Origin: Schistosoma mansoni
Taxonomy: Eukaryota; Platyhelminthes; Trematoda; Strigeidida; Schistosomatidae
Length of the DNA: 64,000 bases
NCBI RefSeq assembly: GCF_000237925.1
Contig: NC_031500.1
Location: 12,611,753 to 12,675,752, forward strand
Direction of reading: 5' to 3'
Made by a program: the position numbers and the translations under genes. The notes beneath the pieces are model-generated. The model searched no databases. It saw nothing but the letters and a program-made list of their open reading frames with translations, and had not been told where the DNA came from. Shown here piece after piece: positions 11,708-23,837 of this stretch; the stretch's first letter is position 1; every line of letters starts with the position of its first letter.

Positions 11708-12060
11708 GTTTTATTCAATATTATAATTTTGGCACAATATAGAATTCTCAGCACAAAGTACTTCAACAAGTTTCCGTTTCTTACTTCTTCGTCCTTCCTG
11801 ACGATAAATATTGAGTGATCGCCAGTTAGAAGTTAGCAGCCCAGTCAATCGACATCTAAATAATGTACATTCTTCTCGCTGTATATTTCTAGCAACCACG
11901 ATATCTCTGATTAGGCATTCTGTAACTTTTACAGCGAAAGGTTGTACACTTTTCAGAAACGCACCTGAATAGGTTTTGCGATTAATAGCCATAATAATGC
12001 ATTAAAACAAACAAAATTAGATAACTTGTTGAAATATCTAGATAACAGGAACAGGAACAG
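11695..12060 (-). repeat. (TAA)-tailed repeat with a conserved 93-codon frame, copy 1
   Basis: Partner of 42885-43247. The frame (11711-11992) has no stop. The tail is the (ATT)n run at 11680-11706, read as TAA repeats on the element strand. The 5' parts also match (a block ending ATTTCAACAAG then a T-rich stretch before the ATG), so the shared unit is longer than the frame. Possibly the 3' end of a LINE, or a SINE mobilised by one. Confidence 0.6.
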
Positions 12061-13319
12061 GTAGCCAAGATGTTCCATACTGATTATCATATATATCTAG
12101 TTGTATTCATCTTATATTAGACGAACCAGTATCTTGTAAGGAGTCAAGTTGAATGTTCTAATTATTCAGTTATAATAAATGATCCTAACTTCTTAGTTAC
12201 CACATTACAATCCATTTACATTACATTTAGATTACAATATGAATTTTACTACTAATTCCAAATGATATTCAGTTCCTTTCTTTTTTTCTCTCTTTTTTTT
12301 CTTTTCTTTATCTCATTGTTAACTGGTAATCGAATAAGATAAGTCAACATTATCTAAAATAGACTAACGATACTACTAATATGAAACAAACTATAAATTA
12401 TACTTAGAAACAAACCAAAAAAAAAAAAAAAATCGATTTCTGATCAAAAAAAAATCTAAAAAATGATTTTACTATTTTATTGTATATCCGTTTTCATATC
12501 TATATATCATATCGATAAGAGAGAGAGAAAGAAAAAACCCCCTTTCAAAATTATTGATTCCAATATAGTTTCTTTGATATAAAGCAATTACACCTGCATA
12601 GTGATTAGCATAATATCAATAATAGTTTGAAAAAAAATAATAAATCAGTAAATCAATACATTTCTCTTTAGTCATAAATCATCATAATAATAACATGGTG
12701 TATCTTATTTTCATTCGATTTGTTGTTACTATGTAATGGTTTGATTATGAAAACCAAAAGAGAGAAAGAGAGCCAGATAGGGAGAGAGAGAAGGAGAAAG
12801 AGAAAGTAGGAAGATGATTAGAGTACTTGTATACTACTTATATTTGTATAGTTTCTTACAACATAATGTAAATATATATATATATATATATATACAAGGT
12901 ATGAATACTTAAGAGCAAACTGAAAAATGGAAAGATAATCTAAGCTTTGAACAATAAATACATGTATAATATAATCCATTTGACTGATTAGTTATCCCAT
13001 TCATTTGTAGTATAGCCTAACTAGTATCATATTGGTTTATTGATTATTTGGAAAAGGATACTGATTGTGTGTGTGTGTTTTTTAAAAAAAACCGAACATA
13101 ATTGATAATTATTTACACATTAGAAAAGTACCAAACCATTTATTTTGGTAATAACGATAAATAAACCTTAGAAACATAAATACCTTACTTATGGGCAAAA
13201 AAAAAAGGAATGTTTTCAAAAACATTCTAAACAAAACATTTGTAAGAGGTTAGGTATTTAAAAATAATTGGTTAAGATTTTGAATCTCAGGAGAAGTGGT
13301 TCATCTTTCATGAATGCAC
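12061..13319. other. AT-rich low-complexity intron sequence
   Basis: Poly-T and poly-A runs (12280-12440), GA tract, TA run and A-rich stretches; no gene or known repeat. Confidence 0.55.
12868..12892. repeat. (TA)n microsatellite
   Basis: A pure AT run near 12870-12892. A purine-rich GA tract lies at 12757-12812. Confidence 0.9.
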
Positions 13320-13600
13320 TGTGGTATAGGCTACTTATATCGACATCAGTAGTATATATCGTGAGTAAGGAATAGAATATCTGACAACAGAAGATTGAGA
13401 AGATCAAGAAGAGAGGAACAGGAATAAAAAGCGATTGGTATGGAAATCCAGGAACAATGAAGCCTGAGACAATTAAAGAACATTTTGCGAATAGAGTATC
13501 AGAGTATGGTTTTTATATTTTATCAAGCAACGATGTAATTAGTGCTACATATGTAGTTGGTTGTCCTCACCTGTATTCTCATTCACTACAGCACAACGGG
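13320..13600 (-). repeat. palindrome-ended repeat, worn copy
   Basis: GTGGTATAGGCTACTTATAT CGACATCAGTAG, then GATTGGTATGGAAATCCAGG, then TTGTCCTCACCTGTATTCTC. Confidence 0.5.
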
Positions 13601-13884
13601 ACTTTTAGATGTATACAGATTAAGTCTATAGACCATATATCACTTTCTACTATTTTGGAATGCTATTTAGATTAGTGGTTGTATTTCAACTAGAATTCAA
13701 CCAGAGATCAATTATCATAAAATGATTTTTAACTCTTTGATGTTTTCCACTATTGAAAACGATAGTCGATTGACTAAATTTTACATAGTTCAGTGATTAA
13801 TTAATTGACATCTTACAGACATTATCTCATTAGTTACTAAAGAGAAGCGAAAATAATTCATTATATTTAAATGTCAATTAACTT

Positions 13885-14095
13885 CCTCAGAAGGGGTGTT
13901 ATGTGGAGATTTTAGTAATTTTATGGTTGAAATCATGAGCCAATTAAAGCTAAACCATCATGGAAAACCTGGAAGCACTGGACAGTCGTTTCGTCTTATT
14001 GTGGGACCTATCAGCAGTGCGCATCCACGATCTTGCGTCTTAAGATTCGAACCCAGGACCCATCAGTCTTGCGCGCGAGCGTTTAACTTTCTTTC
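13885..14095 (-). repeat. SINE family B copy
   Basis: Leader TGTGGAGATTTTAGTAATTT, ribozyme relic, B-box complement AGATTCGAACCCAGG. Confidence 0.75.
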
Positions 14096-14559
14096 TGTAA
14101 CGTCACGAAACATAGAGCCTATCGAAGAAGTCTTTATTCAGTATCATCAAGCTCAAGGCATCATTCTATTTGAGGAATTTTCCAACTACTGTTATCGACC
14201 ATAAACGGTTTAATTTAGCTATTAACCTTAAACGACACTAATATCTGAATAGAGGTTGTTTATTTAAATTCGTAAGAATTAGATAAAGCGGCAAATAGAT
14301 TATTAGATCGTTAAATCAGACGGATTGACGATGAGTTCTATTGGTAACAGATTGAATTTCGCCTAAATTTAAACTTTTGCATTAGAAGGTAAATTGTTTT
14401 CATTGAATAGTAATAGGTAGTTGTTTTATTTGTGCTAATCGAAAGCTTGAGTTAACATTGACATTGTAATTAAGGTTAGCTTCCCTAGCCTTATGTTCCA
14501 TGATTATTTAGTCTGATGCTTACTTAATTTGTCCAATAAATACATAAACTAAAGTCGTC

Positions 14560-14790
14560 AAAAAAGATGAGCTGGAAAACACCTACGGTCTGATGAACAG
14601 CGTCTTTGATGACAAGAAGTTCATAATGGAACAGAAATCAAATAAACAAACATTCTGCGATACATTAATCACCAGAAACGACACAGGGAAACTGGAGACT
14701 CAAGTACATCAGAAGTCCATACAGATTAAATTCTAAATCATAGTAGCAACAACCCATGAGCTCACAAAATCAGCTGCGTAAAAACATAAA
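14560..14790 (+). mobile_element. Penelope-like element RT fragment
   Basis: One frame reads DELENTYGLMNSVFDDKKFIM ... FCDTLITRNDTGKLETQVHQKSIQIKF, then after a stop AHKISCVKT. This matches the Penelope-like RT region (F-L-D-V-L-I-x-R-x-x-x-G-x-L-x-T-x-V-x-R-K, then S-H-K). Too short and worn to place in a subgroup. Confidence 0.6.
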
Positions 14791-14799
14791 TTTCTACGA

Positions 14800-16082
14800 T
14801 CCATTGAGCTAATAAATTAAGCAATATGTGAATTTATCGACTTTAACTACTACAGTTATGCTTAACATTACTTGCTTGGCTCCTTAATATCAGCTTATCT
14901 ATTTGCTAAACAAATGTTATTAGGATTCTGCATTTGTTTTCAGTAAAAATATACTCTACTGACGAACCAAAATGTTTTAAGATAGCGTCTGTTGAATTAT
15001 AACGCAAAATTACAAACTAAACGGCAGATAGCTTGTATACTTTCCTGAGCTGAGTAACAATTGTCCGTAAATAGTTCTTAAGATGTCTAAGAATAATAAG
15101 CGGATGTTTTACAATGACACATTGAACATGATAAGATGTTTAAGCTAAATTTCAAGAACTTATTCTAATGCAGCTTGTATCTCAAACAACAATTGATCGT
15201 TGAAGTTAGATGATGTAATGCTAGTCATTATCAAAGATGTTTTTTAGTTTCTTTAAGGAATATTTAGCCATTAGAACCAAGTCGATACAAGAGAATTACT
15301 CACTTAAGTATGGTATATGCAGCCAGGGACTGGGTTAACGGGGATAATTAGAGAGTGTATTGGTTATAATCAAGGAGTAATAGTTTGTACGGATTATTTT
15401 GTTGACATTATGTTGAGACAGTGTAGTCATATTAAAAGAAATATTTTCATCTGTACAAAGACTCTAAATATAAGATAAACTAATATCAATCTAGACAAGC
15501 TTTTTTGCATCACACGTAAGCTGATTTTAATATCAATGAACCTATTGCGAACTTTCATAAGTTTATTATTCATATAGGAAGTGAACATGGATTCTAATCA
15601 ATGAAGTATTCTGTAAAAGTTATTCATCTATATTAATTGAATTCTGATTAGTTCATAAGCCGCTCGAGGTTGTCATTACAGTATACTTAATCTACATACT
15701 CAGCAATAAAAATCAAATGGTACAACTTGTTTCTGGAGGATGAGTTTAGTTTCTTTTTTTGAAAAAAAAAAGAACCGTTCTATTAAATGAGTGATCATTT
15801 CTTATGATTAGATCACAATGTAAAGTGGCGATCTTATCCTCCTATTGTTCATAAGGTGGGAAACCACCTTGATTTTTCACTTCAGTCAATATTCAAATGT
15901 ATTGGTTCATATTCACTTTGAGCATTATAACTGTAATCTTAAATAGTAATAATAATATACTTGTGATCGAATAGCAAATAGTGTTAAAGGAATCAACGCA
16001 GAATCCAATGATAAATTTATAAGAACTTTCGTTTAAATTAGAGCGAATAGTTTCACAGTATTTGGGTGCCGAGTTGATGTAA
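14800..16082. other. unannotated intron sequence
   Basis: Between the Penelope-like fragment and the foldback repeat. It may be decayed Penelope-like sequence, but no conserved block was seen. An antisense frame at 15893-16087 ends at the foldback and has no domain. Confidence 0.4.
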
Positions 16083-16428
16083 GACATTAAATAGGAATAA
16101 TATATTTGTAAAATCTCAGCGAATGAATTTGAAATAAATCCAACGTTTTGCCCGGCAATCTGGTCGAAGCTTTTTCAAGGAGATATAATCAAACATCAAA
16201 ATTATCGAATATAAATAGGTAGTACATGGTTCTCCGGTTTTAACGCTGATTGGATGACTTATTCAGTATACACTGAACCAGAGAACCATGTACCTCTTTA
16301 TATTCGATAATGTTGATGTTTGATTATATTTCCTTGAAGAAGCTTGGACCAGATTGCCAGGCGAAACGTTGGATTTACTAAAAATTCATTCGCTGAGATT
16401 TTACCAAATATATTATTCCTATTTAATG
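16083..16428. repeat. foldback repeat with hammerhead-like motif in each arm
   Basis: Two arms of about 150 bp face each other around 16250. The right arm's TTCATTCGCTGAGATTTTACC and TATTCCTATTTAATGCC have their reverse complements in the left arm. The right arm reads TTGAAGAAGCTTGG, loop, CCAGGCGAAACGTTGG: a hammerhead-like layout with a 6-bp stem II, but a T where the invariant C of CTGANGA is expected. Such motifs are known from Penelope-like elements. A short frame (16344-16607) spans the right arm and beyond but is not recognised. Confidence 0.65.
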
Positions 16429-16857
16429 CCAATGATAAATTGTTTCTCAATTATGTTAATTCATTTATCGATTTTACAAATGGTATACACATGCTAGATT
16501 ATCGATTAGTTGCCAACTTATTTTATTTAACAACCTGTTACCCTAAAGATGCATACCGATATGGAAAAAAGCGGAAGTTTATCCTCAGTGCATTAATGAA
16601 TTGTTAACTGGGTTGTGAAGAAAATATAAGGGTTTGTTGAATAGAAAGTTTCGCTTAGTAATTTTTTAATTCGTCTATTCAAGATTTCCACAGTTGTATT
16701 GCCCTTAAATTCATCCAGAACAGATTACATTGGTCACATAAGGCAATGGATTTTTAAATACGCTTTGGAACATTACATAACATGAATTCTAAAAAAGGGA
16801 TGTAAAATTATCATTCGAATCTACTGATTGACAGAACATTTAAAATGATATGTTAAA

Positions 16858-17045
16858 GTGTAGTGTGGGTTGCTTACATCCACATAAGTAGTATATGACG
16901 ATGATCAGTCAGAAAATGTAGTTCACTATGATATCGATAAGAAAAAAACGGGGACGAGACGTAATTGGTATGAAAATAAATGAACAATAATAGTCGTAGA
17001 GCACGGACTGATATTTTCAGAAGGAACGGTCAAGAATAAGACAAT
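16858..17045 (-). repeat. palindrome-ended repeat, copy
   Basis: GTGTGGGTTGCTTACATCCA CATAAGTAG-type end, then ATTGGTATGAAAATAAATGA and AGGAACGGTCAAGAATAAG. Another worn copy is at 13320-13600. Confidence 0.58.
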
Positions 17046-17129
17046 TAATTAATATCAGATATTAATCAACATATGCTCACTAATGACTAGCTTCAAGAGG
17101 TATTTCCTGGAGTTCTAGTGAAATGCACT

Positions 17130-17482
17130 TAGCATTCACTTAGCATTGTTTTGTTTGTATCTTCCCATTAGTATTCAGGATTGCAACTGGTCAGTCTCTT
17201 ATTGGCCATATGTGCATACTGTGCGTATTGCCTCGATATAGCNNNNNNNNNNNNNNNNNNNNNNNNNNNNNNNNNNNNNNNNNNNNNNNNNNNNNNNNNN
17301 NNNNNNNNNNNNNNNNNNNNNNNNNNNNNNNNNNNNNNNNNNNNNNNNNNNNNNNNNNNNNNNNNNNNNNNNNNNNNNNNNNNNNNNNNNNNNNNNNNNN
17401 NNNNNNNNNNNNNNNNNNNNNNNNNNNNNNNNNNNNNNNNNNTCCACTGTTAGTCACTATCCACTTTTGCTTATAATATTAT
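17130..17482. repeat. SINE family A, inverted pair spanning a gap
   Basis: Left of the gap is the tail of a minus-strand copy; right of it (TCCACTGTTAGTCACTATCC) is the end of a plus-strand copy. The junction of the pair falls in the N run. Confidence 0.7.
17243..17442. other. assembly gap (200 N)
   Basis: Exactly 200 N, so the true size is unknown. It falls between two oppositely oriented SINE family A pieces. Confidence 0.98.
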
Positions 17483-17984
17483 TATTATTATTTTGAACAG
17501 AATTAATTGCTTTAAATGAAGAATTAACTGATTACATGTAACTTAATTCACTGTACATCATTTCAATTTCATTTATACATTACGTAATCATTGTACGTCA
17601 ACTATCACTATGTGAGCATAAAATTATCTAAATGATAAAAAACATCCTACAGTAGTTGGAATGATGGCGTATAGAATAATTAAACAAAAATTACATTTTC
17701 CAGTTATATTAGAACGTATTTATGAAGTATACAATAATATAACGGTTGTGATAGACAATAGTTATTATGTAATCTATACTTAAATGGTAAATATGTGACT
17801 TTAACTTTAGACTATTATCAATAGACTTATAACTGAACAATCGGAATATTCGGAAAATAATCCAAAATTTTAAGAATAGAATTAAGATAGAAACTAGTTT
17901 ACACTTTAGTTTCAGTTATGAACATGAATATGTTATACAACAACTAAACTCATTGTAAATTGAACAATGAGACTTTAGTTACAA

Positions 17985-18350
17985 ATCAATAGTTGAAAGC
18001 GTGAGTCAATTGAAGCTAGAACACCATGGAAAGCCTGGAAGCACTGGACGGTCATTTCGTCCTATCATGGGACTCCTCAGCAGTGCGTATCCACGATCCC
18101 GCACTCGCGAGATTCGAACCCAGGACCTACCACTCTCGAGTCCCACAGTGGGACGAAACGGCCGTCCAATGCTTCCAGATTTTCCATAGTGGTCTAGCTT
18201 CAATTGATTCATGATCTCAACTATTAAAATATAATTAACAAATAAGAATTCTTTATGTATAGTTGAAATCATCAATCAATTGAAGCTAGACTACCATGGA
18301 AAACCTGGAAGCACTGGATGGACGTTTCGTCCTATTGTGGAACTCCTCAG
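17985..18350. repeat. SINE family B, three pieces in alternating orientation
   Basis: Minus copy (17990-18138) with intact ribozyme, a plus ribozyme fragment (18139-18230), then a second minus fragment (18255-18350). Confidence 0.78.
18041..18086 (-). ncRNA. hammerhead ribozyme, SINE family B
   Basis: On the minus strand: GCACTG, CTGAGGA, GTCC-CATGATA-GGAC, GAAA, T-G wobble in stem III, GTC, CAGTGC. All invariant bases are present. Confidence 0.78.
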
Positions 18351-18599
18351 GAAATCACATAAGTAATTGAAATAAAGAAATATCCCAACAACTATTCATA
18401 AAAGCATATAAACATATATCAATAAGAGAATCTCTTTATCGATGGACAACTTACAGACGTCACAATCACTATACTTTTACAATGAAGTCTCAGTTTAACC
18501 CTTTCTTTTAAAAATTTATTAATTTATCCGATCAATAATAAAATTAAAATTATGAATAAAATCTGTTGAGGTATAAAGAGAAAAAGAACTTATAGTTTA

Positions 18600-18690
18600 C
18601 AGATGGTACAATAAAAGAAAAAAGCAAAAAAAAGAAGAAAAAGAAAAAAAACAAAAAAAGACGAAAAAGAAAAAGAAAAAAGAAACTACC
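18600..18690. repeat. A/G-rich low-complexity tract
   Basis: AAAAGAAAAAAG-type sequence with few pyrimidines. A T-rich counterpart follows at 18780-18825. Confidence 0.85.
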
Positions 18691-18989
18691 GACTTTCTAT
18701 AATAAAAATATTTTTTTATTTTAAGAATTTACTTGTTCTATGCATTTTTTTTAAAAAATTTTAAAACATGCAAAATGTCTACTTTACCCTCTTTTTTTTT
18801 TTAATCCTAATTTATTTGTTTTATTTATTCATATAATCATAATTTAATATACATTTATAAGTAGTATAGTAAAGGAGAACACAAATGAGGACAATCAATT
18901 ATACATGATACAAGATTATAGAGTTAATTGGTAAAAATAGAAAAAACTATACTTCGACAGTTTAATATCAATTACTTTCTGTTTCTAGT

Positions 18990-19095
18990 CTTCTCTCATT
19001 GGTATTCTCAATCTTCAGCTGATAGATATTCTATTCTTAACTAATATTATATACTACTTATATCGATATAAGTAGCATACATCACAGTGGCACAT
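18990..19095 (+). repeat. palindrome-ended repeat, terminal fragment
   Basis: Holds ACTTATATCGATATAAGT, an exact palindrome, before AGCATACATCACAG. Confidence 0.65.
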
Positions 19096-19224
19096 CTGTT
19101 TACAATTTAATATTACAATTTATTATGCAATAAAGTTGAATGTAAATATAATTCATATGTAGTGTAATTAATAATTTCATGGTGGTCATAAATGATAATA
19201 ATAAAGTTCATTATAATCTGAGAA

Positions 19225-19545
19225 TAGATGCTGTGGTATGGATTACTTATATCCATATAAGTAGTATATGATGATGGTCAGGCAAAGAATGTATTTTGAC
19301 AGAAGATCGATAAGAGAAGAACAAGAATGAAGCGCAATCTGTATGAAAATGTATGAACAATGAAATCAGAGAAGATGAACTGATATTTGCAGAAGGAACG
19401 GTGAAGATTGAGACAATTGATTTTATATTTTGCAAATTCACTGTTTACGACTGTATGGTTATCAGATTTTAGTGAGATAGTTTGTAATTTGTGCTAAAAT
19501 ACATTCGATTGTCCCCACTTGTGTTCTCATTGAATATAATACTTT
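19225..19545 (-). repeat. palindrome-ended repeat, copy
   Basis: Reverse of 10120-10465, with TACTTATATCCATATAAGTA at the left end and CACTTGTGTTCTCATTG at the right. A truncated copy at 18990-19095 carries the perfect palindrome. Confidence 0.65.
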
Positions 19546-19589
19546 TCTTTTACAAAGAAAAACAACAACATAGAAACAAAAATTATTAT

Positions 19590-19985
19590 TCATTTAGTAT
19601 TGTTTGTTTGAATCTTCCCATTGATGCTTAGGACTTCAACTAGTCAGTCTCTTATTGGCATATATGTATATTGTGCGTATTGCATCGATATAGAGCGAAT
19701 TCACAAGCATTGTAAGCAAAGATAGATAGTGGCTAGCAATGGAATCCAGTTTGACGTGCGTTCCGTTCTATTTGGGACTCGTAAGCTAGATGTACCTGCA
19801 TCTCAGACTCAATGGCCGAGTGGATAATGCGATGGCGTTTGAAGCGAAAGGTACTGGGTTTGAGTTCCAGAGTGATTATCAACTCTGAGGTGCAGGTTCA
19901 TCCAGCTGTTAAGTCCCTAATAGGACGAAACGCGCGTCAAACTGGATTCCACTGCTAGACACTATCCATCTTTGCTTATAAAAAC
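19590..19985. repeat. SINE family A, head-to-head inverted pair
   Basis: A minus-strand copy (19590-19808) abuts a plus-strand copy (about 19809-19985) with B box GGGTTTGAGTTCC and ribozyme remnants in both. The two could pair into a long hairpin. Confidence 0.75.
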
Positions 19986-20519
19986 TATTATGTTTCAACA
20001 AATTAAAAAGAGATGACGATGTGTATTCCGTTTAATCTAATTGTTTAAAAATACTATTTATTAAACAAGAATGATTTTTTTTCATTTTTGATCATAGTTT
20101 TAATCTATATAGAATGAAACTATAATTTGTGGACGACTCTTTTGAGTAACGCTAAAGTGAACTTTTACAATATCCACTTACTTACTAGGATTAAACGAGG
20201 GTTATAAAACAGTGCGAAGAATAAAGATTATCATTTACAATTGATGGTTAGGATTACGAATTCGATTCATGGTTTTCATCATGAACTGACATCAGTTAGA
20301 ATACCAAGATGTTATTTAGATAAATCGGTGGACAAATTTTGCGCCCAAAATCAGAGATTTATTGTCTTAAATCTGATTGGTTCGTTCATAAATTATAGTC
20401 TCACTTAATTTAGTCATCTATTATATTAATTGTCAGAAGAGTTTTTGTGAAGATTTAGTATTTTTCATAGTTGAAAGCGTGAGTCAATTGAAGCTAGCCC
20501 ACCATGGAAACCCTGGAAA

Positions 20520-20563
20520 CACTGGACGGCCGTTTCGTCCTACTGTGGGACTCCTCAGCAGTG
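20520..20563 (-). ncRNA. hammerhead ribozyme, SINE family B
   Basis: On the minus strand: CACTG, CTGAGGA, GTCC-CACAGTA-GGAC, GAAAC, GGCC, GTC, CAGTG. Intact core; it ends 13 bases before the assembly gap at 20577. Confidence 0.78.
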
Positions 20564-20576
20564 CGCATCCACGATC

Positions 20577-20776
20577 NNNNNNNNNNNNNNNNNNNNNNNN
20601 NNNNNNNNNNNNNNNNNNNNNNNNNNNNNNNNNNNNNNNNNNNNNNNNNNNNNNNNNNNNNNNNNNNNNNNNNNNNNNNNNNNNNNNNNNNNNNNNNNNN
20701 NNNNNNNNNNNNNNNNNNNNNNNNNNNNNNNNNNNNNNNNNNNNNNNNNNNNNNNNNNNNNNNNNNNNNNNNNNNN
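20577..20776. other. assembly gap (200 N)
   Basis: Exactly 200 N directly after a SINE family B ribozyme. Confidence 0.98.
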
Positions 20777-21499
20777 AGCTCTTCCACCATAGAATAGTTT
20801 CATTTCATTTTACATTTCTGGGGAGAGTTGTAAGCATGGCTTGTGTTTTACTGGTGAGTTCTCAAACATTTCGGAAGAATTAAATCTTATTGTCTGTTAC
20901 AATAATGTTATCAGCACATTCTTCTTGCATTGTTTGTACACAATCAGGTTTATCAGTGTTAGGACCCACCAAGGTAGTATCATGTGGGTCGATTTCACCG
21001 AAGGAAGATCTGATTATCTTTTGTTTTAAAAAAAAGCCCCAATAGAGATTTCGGAAACGATGACAAACTCCTTTAAATCATCCATATTCTCTTATGGACC
21101 CCACATCAGTGATCATATCGGTTAAGGGCTCCAGCTCGAGACTGATAGGTCCTGGGTTATCTATTATAATAAATAATAATCCTTAATGGAATTTATTCCA
21201 ACTATCCCAATAACCCATTGTGTTATTGAATAACAATAATAATAAAAATTAATTCAACAAAGAAAATTTTCTTCCTGACGTAATCATTTACTTAAGCTGT
21301 ACATTCGTATATGTAGTTATATGATAGATATCTATCTATCTATAGAAGGATAACAAAAGACTACATCACAAAATTGGTTCAAAACTCTTAATATCAGATT
21401 TTATCATAAAGAAAATTGTTTTCGCCGAATTCTCTTAATTTTTTTAGACTAATTTTAATGAAACTATCGATATATATAACATGAAATACTCTATGAAAT

Positions 21500-21625
21500 T
21501 GATCGATACATCCATCATTGTCTTCAGTAAGTCCCTATATCACAACAGACCTGGTTTGAACTCCACTGGTCACTATTTCTCACTAGAACTTCAGGAAATA
21601 CTTCGTTAAGGGAATCACTAGTGAG
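21500..21625 (-). repeat. SINE family B tail fragment
   Basis: TCACAACAGACCTGGTTTGA ... TCACTAGTGAGCATATG matches the family B tail only. Confidence 0.65.
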
Positions 21626-21845
21626 CATATGTTGAATAATATCTGATATTAATTAATTGTCTTAATCTTGACCGTTCCTTCTGCAAATATCAGTCCACCC
21701 TTTCCGATTATTATTGTTCATTTATTTTCATACCAATTACGTCTCGTCCCCGTTTTTTTTCTTATCGATATTTTAGTAAATTACATTCTCTGCCTGATCA
21801 TCGTCATATACTACTTATGTGGTTATAGGTAAACCACACCACAAT
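21625..21845 (+). repeat. palindrome-ended repeat, copy
   Basis: TTGTCTTAATCTTGACCGTT to CTACTTATGTGGTTATAGGT and AACCACACCACA. It begins just past a SINE B tail. A terminal fragment recurs at 22165-22245. Confidence 0.6.
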
Positions 21846-22245
21846 ATAAGGAGAGTTTTCACTAGGAAATTAACATAAGATGAAATTAAATTGTAAGATA
21901 TATGATCAGAATAAATATGGTTAACATGGGGTAAGAGAGTTAATCATGTATTTACAAATCACGTAATATGTGGAATAATACAAATTAGGCAAGAATTTGC
22001 AGATAGGGGTGAATGCTGAATAAACTTCTCAAAAAGGTTAGCAAGTGTAATAATAATAATGACAATCGTAAGATGTGTGGATAAGTTTAGGATATAAAAA
22101 TTACGTCACCATATTATAAAATTCATTACTAACTAGTTAGGTTCAAAGTTGGCCAGGGTAAAAGAAGTGGCTGAACATATATATTCTTTGCCTGACAGTC
22201 GTCATATACTACTTGTGTGGATATAAGTAACATACACCACAATTG

Positions 22246-22977
22246 TATTAAACTTTTAACAAGAATTTGATTTCTTTATTTTTAATTAGGGTATAATTAT
22301 AGTAATTTTTAATGTTAATAAACTGATCTAACCATTGAAGCGTTTATGATTAGTAAAGTTTCTAAGGTATCTAGGTTTACATCTTTTTTTTGTTTTTTGT
22401 CAAAATACTGATTTTGTTATATCCCGTGGTTGACTGTTTTCATTCAGTCATCAATTGTTATATCTGGTCGTCATTGATTATTATTATATCAGAATTGCTT
22501 ATCACTTGTAAAAACGAGGAACCACTACAATTCCCATGTCACAAATGTAAGAACACAAAAACTGGTACAAGTTAAAGTTTGTTAACCTAGAAGAAATACG
22601 ACAATGACGACGATGATGACGATGACTCTCATTGAAAATACACTCCTTTATACATATATAGATAGATTGGAAAAACAGAAGTAATGCCGAACACAAAAAA
22701 TCCATAACGAGTAAAAAGAATGTAGTTTTGACTTTTCATCCCGTCATATCAGATTTTATGACTCGAACCTTATTCTGTGTTCGAACATCTGTTCGTGATT
22801 ATTATAATTTCATTTATATAGTTACTAGGATATTGTTTTTATGGGTAGGCAATCCTCAGATGATAACGAATCATTTTTTTAATATGTAGACCATTCATAG
22901 TTATCTAATATAATGAATAGTTATATGGATTGTATCTATGTATATATATATATATAAACTGATAACAAATGTTGTCT
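22246..22977. other. unannotated intron sequence
   Basis: Includes a TGTTATATCCCGTGG block near 22417 that recalls the start of the LTR family at 7745, a short GAC/GAT tract at 22602-22628 and a TA run at 22938-22953. Otherwise nothing recognised. Confidence 0.4.
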
Positions 22978-23135
22978 ACATATGCTGCGCTTCCAGGACA
23001 CCCGTCTCGTCCTATTTGAGAATCGTCAGCTGGATATACCTCCATCCTAAAGTGGATGTTCACTCTGAAACTCGAACTCAGTATCATTCACTTCAAAAGT
23101 CATCACGTTATCCACTTAGCTACTGAGTCTTGCGT
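22978..23135 (-). repeat. SINE family A fragment
   Basis: Ribozyme remnant (CGTCTCGTCCTATTTGAG) and tRNA-like region with worn B box. Confidence 0.7.
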
Positions 23136-23447
23136 TACCTCAGAACATTGAATCCTCTCTAATTGTTAGAGATAACTTGAAGTTATTCATTGATAATATA
23201 TTATTTTTGTATATAAAACTAAGAAAACTACTGATATCTTGTGACTATGATATTTGGTATTGTTATTAAAATACTATAAATTGATAAGAATAAATTGATT
23301 TCTTTAGTCTATATGACTGAAACATAGGATTATAATACTAATTCAATTTGTGTAATAAATAACTAAGCTTAAACCATATCATGTCTCAGTTTCAGATAAA
23401 TAACTGAGAGACCACTAGCCACAAACATCTTAACAAAACACCGAGAA

Positions 23448-23818
23448 TATTATAAGCAAAGATGGATGGTGGCTAGCAGTGGGATGTAGAACTTACGTTC
23501 CATTCTATTTGAGACTCGTCAGCTACCAATAGGAGACTGATCAATTGCAGTTCTAAAACAAAAATGTGAAATAACAAGTAAACAATATCAAGTGAATTTA
23601 AACTTCACCCTATTGAACAAGTAAGTGGCTATCTGAAATCAGTAGCTAAGTGGATAACGCGATTACGCTTTGAGCGAATTTTACTGGGTTCGAGTCCCGG
23701 AATAATCATCAACTCTGGGATACAGGTGTATCAAGCCAACGACTCCCAAATAGTACGAAACGCGTGTCCTGCATTCCACTGCTAGCCGTCATCTATCTTT
23801 GATTATAGTGTTTGTGAC
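23448..23818. repeat. SINE family A, broken minus copy plus forward copy
   Basis: A minus fragment (23448-23570) with its middle deleted is followed by a forward copy with tRNA-like head GGTTCGAGTCCC and a ribozyme ending GTCCTGCATTCC. Confidence 0.72.
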
Positions 23819-23837
23819 TTAAGTTAATATTCGAGGA

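Larger units (their letters stand above)
20435..20800 (-). repeat. SINE family B cut by a gap
   Basis: Leader, ATTGAAGCTAGCCCACCATG and the ribozyme at 20520-20563, then N from 20577. The sequence right of the gap is not clearly the same copy. Confidence 0.7.

Noticed and set aside
17181-17476. Open frames across the N run
   Set aside because: They consist mostly of undetermined residues; the gap creates them.
18001-18275. Overlapping frames on both strands
   Set aside because: Shared by every SINE family B copy in varied frames; SINE sequence, not protein.
20479-20883. 134-codon frame across the second N run
   Set aside because: Made of SINE sequence and unknown residues.
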